Assembly: GCA_045403215.1 (NCBI GenBank)
Contig: JAXIOW010000039.1
Span: forward strand, 1-8,809
Reading direction: 5' to 3'
DNA: 8,809 nt
Source: NS-12 sp045403215
GTDB taxonomy: Bacteria; Nitrospirota; Nitrospiria; Nitrospirales; NS-4
In this document: positions 1-5,851 of the stretch, piece after piece
How positions within the stretch are numbered: position 1 is the first letter of the stretch
Layout: every line of letters begins with the position of its first letter
Program-made: the position numbers and the translations under genes
Notes under the pieces: model-generated
What the model was told of the DNA's origin: nothing
The model's database searches: none
What the model saw: the letters and a program-made list of their open reading frames with translations, nothing else

Positions 1-85
1 TGCGACAGGGAAGCCGCCTGAGCTGGTGACCCGTTGCATCCGAAGAGCAACAGGTGCCCCGGTGACGCGGCGGCAGGACCCGCTC
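1..85 (+). repeat. Structured palindromic repeat, copy D (cut by window edge)
   Basis: This is the right half of the repeat family seen complete at 4769-4881, 5731-5846 and 8546-8663. It begins with TGCGAC, the end of the conserved apical core. It ends with a right arm (about 64-85: ACGCGGCG, GCAGG, ACCCGCTC) that closely matches the right arm of the copy at 8546-8663, including the CTCTT just after the end. Relative to the other copies it carries roughly 30 extra bases after the TGAGC at 19-23. These contain a small hairpin (GTTGC/GCAAC). The left arm lies outside the window, so base pairing of the outer stem cannot be tested here. It sits downstream of the permease gene stop. Confidence 0.6.
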
Positions 86-116
86 TTTGACAGAAAAGGG
101 GAGCAGGCAACTAACA

Positions 117-153
117 CCCCCTCACCCTCGCCCTCTCCCTCCAGGGGAGAGGG
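117..153. repeat. GC-rich hairpin repeat at the end of znuB
   Basis: A 9-bp perfect stem, CCCTCTCCC (131-139) and GGGAGAGGG (145-153), closes a 5-nt loop and is preceded by CCCCTCACCCTCG. This matches the style of the CCCTCACCC/CCCTCTCCC...GGGAGAGGG intergenic repeat that is dispersed in many GC-rich Gram-negative genomes. That identification is from memory. The stop codon of the permease gene (122-124) lies inside it. It could act as an mRNA-stabilising or terminating hairpin at the 3' end of the operon, but no clear T-tract follows on either strand. Confidence 0.6.
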
Positions 154-1009
154 ATCTGATTGCGGTTTGCCCGGCGGTGATCAGCGCCAGAATCACGCAG
201 GCGACCGCCACGTCGGTCGGGCCTAACGGTAGGTCCCAGCGCAGCGACAGGTAGAAGCCGATCAGCGCGGTGGTTCCTCCGATGCCGGACGCCACAATCG
301 AGAACGGCCACATGCCACGTGTGAGCTGCCTTGCGGCCAAGGGCGGCACCACCAGGAAGCCGAACACCAGCAGCGGTCCCACGGTCATCACGCCGAAGGC
401 GATGGCGAGACCGATGATCAGGTACAAGCAGAGATCCCAGGCCGCGACATGCTTGCCGAGCGTGATCGCCATGTCTCGATCAAACGAGACGAACGTGAAT
501 TCCTTTTGCAGGAGAAGCATGGACACAGCGATTCCGCCATACACGCCGATCGTCGCCCAGAATTGAGAAAGCGACACGCCCAGCACTTCCCCTCGCAGCA
601 AGGATAACAAAGTGGATTCGCCATACGGATTCGCGGCGACAAAGAGGATGCTCGCCGCGGCGGCGGCCGCGTAAATCGCACCCACCCGGCCCTCGACCAT
701 TCCCCGCCGGCGGCCCTCCAGAGTCGCCAGCACGATCAGCGCCGCCATGACAAAGATGATCGAACCGGTCAGCGCCATGAGCTGTTCCTCTTCCTGGTGC
801 GGATAGAGATGAAAGCCCACGGTGTGCAGAAGATACGCGAAGGCGATCCCGGCCGCCGAAATTTGTGGCAAGGCGACCCCCAGGAACACCAGCCGGCGAA
901 GGACCAGATAGACCCCAACCAAGGGGCAGACAGAGCCGATCGCCACACTGGCGTACAGGGCGTGCCGAAGGAGGAAGTCCGGGCTGAACATCTCCAGCAG
1001 AAGATCCAC
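122..1009 (-). CDS. znuB: Zinc/manganese ABC transporter permease (ABC-3 family)
   Basis: This is the inner-membrane permease that would pair with the ATPase and binding protein encoded just upstream. The 295-residue product has about eight or nine hydrophobic segments, near residues 16-37, 40-62, 78-97, 110-127, 148-167, 193-228 (two), 236-257 and 266-282. The stretch FDRDMAITLGKHV (176-188) fits the cytoplasmic coupling loop of the ABC-3 family. Start is GTG at 1007-1009, one base after the ATPase stop. GGAGG within the end of the ATPase gene serves as ribosome binding site about 8-10 nt upstream. The C-terminal SPGGRGRG is translated from a dispersed hairpin repeat and is probably not ancestral protein sequence. 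The metal (Zn versus Mn or Fe) cannot be settled from the permease alone; zinc is the best guess from the neighbours. Confidence 0.88.
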   Translation of the reverse strand: MDLLLEMFSPDFLLRHALYASVAIGSVCPLVGVYLVLRRLVFLGVALPQISAAGIAFAYLLHTVGFHLYPHQEEEQLMALTGSIIFVMAALIVLATLEGRRRGMVEGRVGAIYAAAAAASILFVAANPYGESTLLSLLRGEVLGVSLSQFWATIGVYGGIAVSMLLLQKEFTFVSFDRDMAITLGKHVAAWDLCLYLIIGLAIAFGVMTVGPLLVFGFLVVPPLAARQLTRGMWPFSIVASGIGGTTALIGFYLSLRWDLPLGPTDVAVACVILALITAGQTAIRSLSPGGRGRG

Positions 1010-1010
1010 G

Positions 1011-1721
1011 TCAGCCGCCTCCCGACATCAGCATCTCTTCGATCTTCTCCTTGCTCAGCATCAGATCGGCCTGCCCGGAGACAAGCCCGCGGTCGGAGAT
1101 CCAAATGACCTCGTCGGCCCGCCCGCGCAACGACAGAATGTGATGATTCACCATCAGCACAGTCATCCCTCGCTCCTTGTGCAGAGCGCGCGCCAAATCC
1201 ATGATGACTTCCGTCGTGGACTGATCGATTCCTGCAACCGGCTCGTCCAGTACCAGACATTCAGAATCGGCGGCCAGGGCTCGCGCGATCAACACCCGTT
1301 GCCGCTCTCCGCCAGAGAGTTCCGCAAACAGGCGCTTCGCCAGTCCCTCGGCCCGCACTTCAGCCAGAGCCTCCAGGGTTTGCTCTCGCATCGTCCTTCG
1401 GACAAAGCCTAACGGGCCGAGCTTGCCATAGGTGCCCATAAGCGCCACCTCGAATGCTGTCAGTGGATACACAGCATCCAGGGTATCGCGTTGGGGCACA
1501 TAACCGAACCGTGGCCGGCCCATGAGAAATTCCAGGCCGCCCTCTAAGACCGGAAGAATGCCCACAACGGTCTTCAGGAGCGTGGACTTGCCGGAGCCGT
1601 TGGCTCCCAGCACACCGACGAAACTGCCACGCGTGATTTCGAGATTTACGGCTTCGAGGACGGGACTTCCGTTATAGCCTATGGAAGCCTCGCTGAAACG
1701 AATAAGCGCGTTGGGGTTCAC
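1011..1721 (-). CDS. znuC: Zinc/manganese ABC transporter ATP-binding protein
   Basis: Cytoplasmic ATPase of the metal importer, 236 residues, a usual length for ZnuC/MntB-type subunits. All nucleotide-binding elements are visible: Walker A GANGSGKST at 39-47, Q-loop YVPQ with Gln77, signature LSGGERQR at 135-142, Walker B CLVLDEP with catalytic Glu160, D-loop AGID at 163-166, and the switch histidine in VNHH (193-194). Start is GTG at 1719-1721, overlapping the binding-protein stop as GTGA (4-bp overlap), a pattern typical of translational coupling. The permease start follows 1 bp after its stop, so the three ABC genes are surely one transcript. The short C-terminal extension after the H-loop fits a family member without a regulatory domain. 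Confidence 0.92.
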   Translation of the reverse strand: MNPNALIRFSEASIGYNGSPVLEAVNLEITRGSFVGVLGANGSGKSTLLKTVVGILPVLEGGLEFLMGRPRFGYVPQRDTLDAVYPLTAFEVALMGTYGKLGPLGFVRRTMREQTLEALAEVRAEGLAKRLFAELSGGERQRVLIARALAADSECLVLDEPVAGIDQSTTEVIMDLARALHKERGMTVLMVNHHILSLRGRADEVIWISDRGLVSGQADLMLSKEKIEEMLMSGGG

Positions 1722-2641
1722 TGCTGCCTCGGACCGGTCGCTTCGACAAGAGTCTTCACAATGTACTCGAACAGCGCCGGGTAATCACTGGCTTCTTTGG
1801 CACCGCCTACCATCGAAGGGATGAAGGCCACCTTGGCTCCCGTTTCCTGCGAGAGAAACGTTGGCGTTTTTCGCTCTTTATTCGGCTCCAGCAAGATCAG
1901 TTTGACGCCTTCTGTCTTCATCTGAGCTACGAGATTACTGACATGGGACGCCGAGGGCGGAATGCCGGGTTTGGGCTCGATGGTATTGATTACCAGTAAT
2001 CCGAACCGCTCGGCCAGGTAGCTAAAGGACTTGTGGTAGGTCACCACTTTGGTTCCACGTAACGGCGCCATCTGCTTCTGCCAGAGTGCCAAGCGACTGT
2101 CAATCTTTTCCTCAAACTGTTTCGCATTCGCCGTGAATATAGGACAGTCAACGGCCGATAGCATGCACAGCCGCTCCTTGATGCGTGCAGCGATGAGTTT
2201 TCCGTTAAGTGGATCAAGCGTGAGATGAGGGTTGCCGAACGGATGCACGTCCCCGAGGGAACGATCTATCGGACCCGTCGGGACCTCAAGCAGCCTGATC
2301 ACTTCTGCCGCAACAATCCGGCTGGGCTGGCCGAGCTGGATCTTCGGGTTTCGAGCGTTGAGGATCAGCGGCGGCAGCCAGCCGGCCTCAAGATCAGCTC
2401 CCCCTTCGATCAACGCATCGGCCTGGTTGAGAATCCGGATGAAACTCGGTTTTGCATCCACGAAATGAGGGTCTTCCGTGCCCTTCGCAAGGCTGATGAC
2501 CTCCACCCGGTCTCCCCCAACCTCGCGTGCAATCGATCCGAGATCGGGCGTCGTGGCCACAACAAGGAGTTTGGCATATGCCGGTGACGGCGATGCCGCG
2601 AGCAGTCCCATGAGGAAAAACGTTTTGATTAGAAATCTCAT
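1718..2641 (-). CDS. znuA: Zinc-type ABC transporter periplasmic binding protein
   Basis: Periplasmic cluster A-I (ZnuA/PsaA-type) metal-binding protein, 307 residues from the chosen start. Residues 1-23 (MRFLIKTFFLMGLLAASPSPAYA) form a Sec signal peptide with a likely AYA/K cleavage site. Candidate metal ligands are His59 (EDPHFVDAKP), His139 (GNPHLTLDP), His203 (VTYHKSF) and an acidic residue near Glu252 (LLEPNKE). The family pattern of ligands spread across two lobes is preserved. The His-rich loop of E. coli ZnuA is absent. Cys159 and Cys166 could form a disulfide. An in-frame ATG 18 bp upstream (2657-2659) lacks a ribosome binding site and would bury the signal peptide, whereas ATG 2639-2641 has GGAGGG 10 nt upstream. 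Zinc rather than manganese is inferred from the neighbouring His-rich and barrel proteins. Confidence 0.88.
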   Translation of the reverse strand: MRFLIKTFFLMGLLAASPSPAYAKLLVVATTPDLGSIAREVGGDRVEVISLAKGTEDPHFVDAKPSFIRILNQADALIEGGADLEAGWLPPLILNARNPKIQLGQPSRIVAAEVIRLLEVPTGPIDRSLGDVHPFGNPHLTLDPLNGKLIAARIKERLCMLSAVDCPIFTANAKQFEEKIDSRLALWQKQMAPLRGTKVVTYHKSFSYLAERFGLLVINTIEPKPGIPPSASHVSNLVAQMKTEGVKLILLEPNKERKTPTFLSQETGAKVAFIPSMVGGAKEASDYPALFEYIVKTLVEATGPRQQ

Positions 2642-2651
2642 TGCCGCAAAA

Positions 2652-2657
2652 CCCTCC
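2652..2657 (-). promoter_or_regulatory. Ribosome binding site deciding the znuA start
   Basis: GGAGGG on the minus strand lies 10 nt before the ATG at 2639-2641 and just inside the alternative ATG at 2657-2659, so it can only serve the downstream start. Two of its bases are part of the adjacent hairpin stem (2656-2673). Confidence 0.65.
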
Positions 2658-2673
2658 ATTCAAGAACGAATGG
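2656..2673 (-). other. Hairpin between the barrel gene and znuA
   Basis: A perfect 6-bp stem, CCATTC (2656-2661) and GAATGG (2668-2673), closes a 6-nt loop in the 35-bp gap between the barrel gene stop (2677-2679) and the znuA start. On the transcribed strand the stem ends at the GG of the znuA ribosome binding site, so folding could lower translation or mark an RNA processing point. On the plus strand it is followed by TTTTT and would resemble a small terminator, but no plus-strand gene leads into it. Confidence 0.4.
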
Positions 2674-2676
2674 TTT

Positions 2677-4098
2677 TTAGAATGCGTGCGCCCCGTGTTC
2701 GCCGATGTTCAATTCCATCTGGAGGAAGACACCGTGTACCGCTTCGCGGCCCCGGCTGTCCGCAAAATCCAGGTTGTACTGGAGACGGAATTTGGAGAAT
2801 TCGCTCGGGTAAAACGTCATGTTCGGCGAGAAGCGCCACCGTTCACCCACCAGATCTCGCTGGGCCTGCGTCGCCAGGGAAGGCGCCGCGTCTCCCCCGC
2901 CTGAGCTGTTGACGTAATCCACCCGGAAACCGGCCACCCAGCGATAGGTAAACCCATACAGAAGTTGCGTGTACCAACCAAAATCCTTGAGAAGAGCATA
3001 GGGGATTCCATTCACGTCATCGGGCCCTGCCTCGTAATTCCGGTGCAGATATTCAGTCTGCCAGGCCACGAACGGAAAACCCTGGCTCTGATTCACAGGT
3101 TTCCATTTCACATAGAGATCCCCGCCATACACACTGGTTCTGGTATTCGTGCCGCTGGCATTGGGTCCGAAGAGAGCCGAGCCGCCGAGCGCCACAGTCA
3201 CTTCGTCTGTTGGGCTGAAAGAAGTCACCGCGCGCGGCATGTAGAGGAGATCGCCGATCTTCCGAACCGGCCGATCAATCAATGTATAGCCTCTCACCGT
3301 CTCTCCTGGCTTTGAAAGAAAACTGGTAGCGATCTCTCCCTCTGCCTGTTGTGCGTTCCCGATGAATTCCAGGTAGAACGGGGTGGGGGCCAACCAGGAG
3401 AGCTGCGCGCCTGGCCCGCGCAGGCCATCCGGCCCGAAGATCCGATTCAGGATCACCGGCTGATCTGCGAAATCCCATTGATGGGGATGCTGCCGGTTTT
3501 GGCGACCGAACCGTGTAAAATACTGCCCGGCAACGAGTTGCAGGTTGGCGGGCAGAGCTATGCTAGTGCCGTACACTTCCTCCAGTTCAACTTTCGTCTC
3601 GCCCTTCTCAGTAAAGGTGACGAGATGGGCCTCCAGTTGAAAGTAGGGGTCTACGGTTCCTAAAAAACTGAGCTCGACATTCTGAACATTAAACCCTTGT
3701 ACCTTCGGATCATGGCCGCCGAAGTTCAGGTTGTCCTTCTCCGAGAACATCGCGGCTGAGAAAAGACCGTTGACGTTGATCTTCGGATTGAAAGGAGCCA
3801 AGAGTCCCCTGCTCGCCGCCCGTTGCTGGCCCACTTGCAATTCGAGATCCTTCAGCCTTTGCTCGGTCTTGCCATCCTGCTTTTCAACGGGCGCCTCCGG
3901 CGCTGCCACGGGCGGCTTGGACTCCAATTGCTCCACCTTCTGGCGAAGGAGCCGGAGCTGTTCTTCCATTACGGCCATCTGTCTCTTCAGATCCTCGATG
4001 TCCGATCCGGCGGGATCCTTCGCGAATCCCTGAGACCATCCGCCGAGCAGAACGACAAACAGCGCGACACACGCGCACGCATGAAGCCGAGTATGCAT
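2677..4098 (-). CDS. Outer-membrane beta-barrel protein of the zinc locus (putative channel)
   Basis: Predicted outer-membrane protein of 473 residues; I cannot name a characterised homologue. A Sec signal (1-26, ending GFA) is followed by a coiled coil in two parts (about 32-60 and 76-95, with heptad-like IEDLKRQMAVMEEQLRLL) separated by a Pro/Ala-rich linker. From about 104 to the end come alternating hydrophobic/aromatic strands with glycine-rich turns, ending in HAF. A C-terminal aromatic residue is the usual signal for the BAM complex. The coiled coil followed by a barrel recalls porins that trimerise or bind peptidoglycan. GAGGAG lies 6 nt before the ATG (4096-4098). Its place between a His-rich exported protein and znuA, on the same strand, suggests a channel or receptor feeding metal to the periplasm. 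No TonB box or plug domain is evident, so passive diffusion is likelier than TonB-driven uptake. Confidence 0.75.
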   Translation of the reverse strand: MHTRLHACACVALFVVLLGGWSQGFAKDPAGSDIEDLKRQMAVMEEQLRLLRQKVEQLESKPPVAAPEAPVEKQDGKTEQRLKDLELQVGQQRAASRGLLAPFNPKINVNGLFSAAMFSEKDNLNFGGHDPKVQGFNVQNVELSFLGTVDPYFQLEAHLVTFTEKGETKVELEEVYGTSIALPANLQLVAGQYFTRFGRQNRQHPHQWDFADQPVILNRIFGPDGLRGPGAQLSWLAPTPFYLEFIGNAQQAEGEIATSFLSKPGETVRGYTLIDRPVRKIGDLLYMPRAVTSFSPTDEVTVALGGSALFGPNASGTNTRTSVYGGDLYVKWKPVNQSQGFPFVAWQTEYLHRNYEAGPDDVNGIPYALLKDFGWYTQLLYGFTYRWVAGFRVDYVNSSGGGDAAPSLATQAQRDLVGERWRFSPNMTFYPSEFSKFRLQYNLDFADSRGREAVHGVFLQMELNIGEHGAHAF

Positions 4099-4192
4099 AC
4101 ATCACTCCTCATGGTCGAACGAAAGAAGAAACTCACACGCCGCGCGCAACAACCGGCGCAGAGCGCTTCAGCGTGGAATGACTGAGTACGAC

Positions 4193-4510
4193 TTAGAGGA
4201 GCTGGATCGGAGGAGCGCGGGCGGGAAGATTGGTCAGGAGCAGGTGTTCGACGAGGCGATCATGATACGGGGTCTCGGGCGCAGGCGTGGCCGGCTGGGA
4301 GATCAGGGCTGGCGCGCAACCGACGATTGAGGACGAGACATGGCTCTGGACCCAGGAGCAGAGGTCGGCGGCGGAATGCTGGTGGCCATCCTGGTCCGAC
4401 TCGCCGAGCGCATGGTGCAGCTCGAGCGTCGCGGCCAAAGGCGCGAAGGCGACAATGGACAGCCCCAGAACCAAGAATAGCGGCAATATGAGAAGACGCG
4501 TTTTCATCAT
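4193..4510 (-). CDS. Small exported His/Cys-rich protein, DUF2946-like
   Basis: The 105-residue protein starts with MMKTRLLILPLFLVLGLSIVAFA, a signal peptide or N-terminal anchor ending near residue 27. The rest holds likely metal ligands: His32-His33, His43, His45, Cys51 and Trp53 in LCSWVQ, His57 and Cys65, then a Pro-rich stretch and hydrophobic C-terminus. The HH...H-H...LCSWVQSH arrangement resembles DUF2946-type proteins, which often lie beside metal-uptake or TonB receptor genes. The family match is from memory. It is the first gene of the zinc locus, 94 bp before the barrel gene. A periplasmic metal-buffering or delivery role is inferred. Start is ATG 4508-4510; the next codon is also ATG, and neither has a strong ribosome binding site. 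Confidence 0.7.
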   Translation of the reverse strand: MMKTRLLILPLFLVLGLSIVAFAPLAATLELHHALGESDQDGHQHSAADLCSWVQSHVSSSIVGCAPALISQPATPAPETPYHDRLVEHLLLTNLPARAPPIQLL

Positions 4511-4524
4511 CTTAGGCAGTTGCC

Positions 4525-4554
4525 TCTATAGCATAGGTCTCTCGTAACGGTCAA
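4525..4554 (-). promoter_or_regulatory. Candidate promoter of the zinc locus
   Basis: On the minus strand, TTGACC (4549-4554) is followed after 18 nt by TATAGA (4525-4530), a fair sigma-70-type pair. Transcription would begin near 4518, just ahead of the DUF2946-like gene. No comparable promoter was seen between that gene and the barrel gene, so the whole locus may be read from here. Confidence 0.45.
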
Positions 4555-4571
4555 GTTATGGTATAGTCCGT
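4547..4571. promoter_or_regulatory. Imperfect inverted repeat over the -35 box (operator candidate)
   Basis: A 25-bp stretch begins ACGG and ends CCGT on the minus strand, with further symmetric matches inward (ACGGnCnA...TnGnCCGT) around an AT-rich centre. It covers the -35 hexamer of the candidate zinc-locus promoter, a position where a repressor would block RNA polymerase. Zur would be the natural regulator for zinc uptake, but the sequence does not clearly match the Zur boxes I know, so the identity of the protein is open. Confidence 0.3.
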
Positions 4572-4579
4572 CAAAACTT

Positions 4580-4639
4580 GCGGGTCCTGACACCGATCCG
4601 GCTGGGGGCCGGGGGAGCCTCCTGCTCCCTGGTTCCCGC
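4580..4639. other. Cruciform-like structured element with two hairpins
   Basis: An outer stem, GCGGG (4580-4584) with CCCGC (4635-4639), encloses two directly adjacent perfect hairpins: CCGGC/GCCGG (4598-4602, 4608-4612, 5-nt loop) and GGGAGC/GCTCCC (4613-4618, 4624-4629, 5-nt loop). The compact layout is unlikely in random intergenic DNA. Its left end GCGGGTCCTG equals the terminus of the palindromic repeats nearby. It is not a tRNA and I do not recognise it as a known small RNA. Confidence 0.45.
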
Positions 4640-4768
4640 ACTCTCGATATCACATGGCTCGAAGCGCGCCTGATCAGAACGGCAGAGTGCTCGAACAAGG
4701 CCGCATTTGAGGCTCACCCCGGCCCTTGCTGAAATTCGTTCTGCTTGACGGATGTCAATGGAGGCGGC

Positions 4769-4881
4769 GGGGTGACGGCCAGCGGGCGCCCAGGCGGAGC
4801 GGAAGAGCCTACAGCCGAGTCTGCGGGGCTGCGACGGCGAAAGGATCTGAGCACGTCTGGGCTGCTGGCCGGCAGGACCCC
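4769..4881 (+). repeat. Structured palindromic repeat, copy A (upstream of tatD)
   Basis: Complete copy. Outer stem GGGGT (4769-4773)/ACCCC (4877-4881). Stem 1 CGGCCAGC (4776-4783)/GCTGGCCG (4864-4871). Internal loop GGGC against T. Stem 2 GCCCAG (4788-4793)/CTGGGC (4857-4862). Apical part: AGAGCC/GGATCT with one G-A mismatch, then GCC-GA-GTC (4814-4821) pairing with GAC-GGC (4833-4838) around an 11-nt loop TGCGGGGCTGC. The 20-nt core GAGTCTGCGGGGCTGCGACG (4817-4836) is identical in the other two complete copies. It ends 39 bp before the tatD start and so could lie in that gene's leader. Confidence 0.75.
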
Positions 4882-4920
4882 ATAGCCGCAGGCGATAGGA
4901 CCCGCGAATTTGATAATGCC

Positions 4921-5688
4921 ATGCTGATTGACAGCCACTGCCATATCGACGACAACCGCTTCTTCGCCGACCGCGAGGCGATGCTCCAACGCGCGCGCGA
5001 CGCCGGGATCGGGCATTTCGTGACGATCGGGTGCGACCTCGAGACGAGCCGCGCCGCTGTGGCGCTGGCGCAACGCCACCCGTTCATCTCCGCCACGGTC
5101 GGCGTCCACCCGCATGAAGTGAAACACATCCAGGACGGCTGGTACGACGAGCTGCGGGCGCTGGCGAGATCCAAAGGCGTCGTCGCCTACGGCGAGATCG
5201 GGCTGGACTACCACTACGACCACTCTCCTCGCGAGGTGCAGCGCGTCCGCTTCCGCGAGCAGATCCGCTTGGCCCGCGAGCTGCACCTTCCGATCATCAT
5301 CCACACGCGGGAGGCCCAGGAGGATACGATTACGATTCTAAGAGAGGAGAAGGCCAGCGAGGTGGGTGGCGTCTTTCACTGCTTCTCGGGCGATGCCTGG
5401 CTGGGGAAGGATGCGCTGGACCTAGGGTTTTACCTCTCGTTCTCCGGCGTCATCACGTTCCAGAACGCGACGATGCTGCGCGACATCGTCAAGACGGTAC
5501 CGCCGGACCGCATCCTGGTCGAGACCGACAGCCCGTACCTCACGCCTGTCCCGCATCGCGGCAAGCGCAACGAGCCTGCCTACGTCCGCCACGTCGCCGA
5601 GAAGCTCGCCGAGCTACAGGGGATCAGCGTGCAAGAAGTCGAGGACGCGACGACTCAGAACACGAAGCGGCTCTTCCGAATCAAATAA
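4921..5688 (+). CDS. tatD: TatD family metal-dependent hydrolase (DNase)
   Basis: Cytoplasmic TIM-barrel hydrolase of the TatD/YcfH/YabD family; E. coli TatD is a 3'-5' exonuclease acting on DNA and RNA. The 255 residues match the usual family length. Metal and catalytic residues are all present: His6 and His8 in DSHCH, Glu92 in GEIGLDYHYD, His128 in IIHTRE, His153 in VFHCFSG, and Asp203 in VETDSPYLTP. Start ATG 4921-4923 places the first metal motif at residue 4, as usual for the family. The reading frame stays open far upstream, but that part is the palindromic repeat and is not protein. No strong ribosome binding site precedes the start. It appears to be a single gene, followed by convergent yacP with a palindromic repeat between them. 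Which family member it is (tatD or ycfH) cannot be told apart here. Confidence 0.92.
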   Translation: MLIDSHCHIDDNRFFADREAMLQRARDAGIGHFVTIGCDLETSRAAVALAQRHPFISATVGVHPHEVKHIQDGWYDELRALARSKGVVAYGEIGLDYHYDHSPREVQRVRFREQIRLARELHLPIIIHTREAQEDTITILREEKASEVGGVFHCFSGDAWLGKDALDLGFYLSFSGVITFQNATMLRDIVKTVPPDRILVETDSPYLTPVPHRGKRNEPAYVRHVAEKLAELQGISVQEVEDATTQNTKRLFRIK

Positions 5689-5730
5689 GATCGCGGGCCC
5701 TGTCAGCAAAGGAGCAGGGGTGGCATTTCT

Positions 5731-5846
5731 GAGCGGGTGGCGCCGAGCGGGCGCCCCGATGAGCCAGGGCGCCTACAGGCGAGTCTGCGGGGCTGCGACG
5801 CCGAAAGGCGCCGCTCAGCGGGGCTGCTCGGCGACAGGACCCGCTC
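5731..5846 (+). repeat. Structured palindromic repeat, copy B (between convergent tatD and yacP)
   Basis: The best-paired copy. Outer stem GAGCGGGT (5731-5738)/ACCCGCTC (5839-5846), perfect 8 bp. Internal loop GG against ACAGG. Stem 1 CGCCGAGC (5741-5748)/GCTCGGCG (5826-5833), perfect. Internal loop GGGC against T. Stem 2 GCCCCG (5753-5758)/CGGGGC (5819-5824). TGAGC (5760-5764)/GCTCA (5813-5817). GGCGCC (5768-5773)/GGCGCC (5807-5812). GGC-GA-GTC (5778-5785)/GAC-GCC (5797-5802) around loop TGCGGGGCTGC, with GAAA at 5803-5806. It ends 5 bp beyond the yacP stop and may work as a two-way 3' end structure, although no T-tract is seen. Confidence 0.8.
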
Positions 5847-5851
5847 CGAGA

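Larger units (their letters stand above)
4580..4905. repeat. Possible composite element bounded by family-type inverted termini
   Basis: GCGGGTCCT at 4580-4588 and AGGACCCGC at 4897-4905 are a perfect 9-bp inverted repeat 326 bp end to end. Both match the terminus shared by the palindromic repeats (GCGGGTCCTGTCGCCG): the left end agrees at 14 of 16 positions, and the right end continues with ATCGCC. Inside lie the two-hairpin element (4580-4639) and the complete palindromic copy at 4769-4881. I see no ORF, transposase remnant or flanking target duplication. This block fills most of the 410-bp gene-free gap 4511-4920; the stretch 4640-4768 shows nothing else I can support. Confidence 0.35.

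Noticed and set aside
17..30. Similarity of CCTGAGCTGGTGAC to 2900-2913 inside the barrel gene
   Set aside because: One short match inside coding sequence, with no extended similarity; taken as chance.
2656..2679. Intrinsic terminator on the plus strand (hairpin then TTTTT)
   Set aside because: No plus-strand gene leads into it; the hairpin is more sensibly read in the minus-strand operon.
2225..2912. Plus-strand open frames opposite znuA and the barrel gene
   Set aside because: No domain or ribosome binding support, and they lie opposite well-supported genes.
4580..4640. tRNA or signal recognition particle RNA in the structured gap
   Set aside because: No cloverleaf with a T-arm or CCA-type acceptor could be drawn, and the conserved SRP GGAAG-type loop context is missing.
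4507..4698. Minus-strand 63-residue frame upstream of the DUF2946-like gene
   Set aside because: It runs through the promoter and the hairpin element, and the product is Arg/Ser/Pro-rich without any domain.
4726..4920. Open frame extending the TatD protein by 65 residues at the N-terminus
   Set aside because: It is the palindromic repeat read in frame; TatD proteins start right before the DSHCH motif, which ATG 4921 gives.
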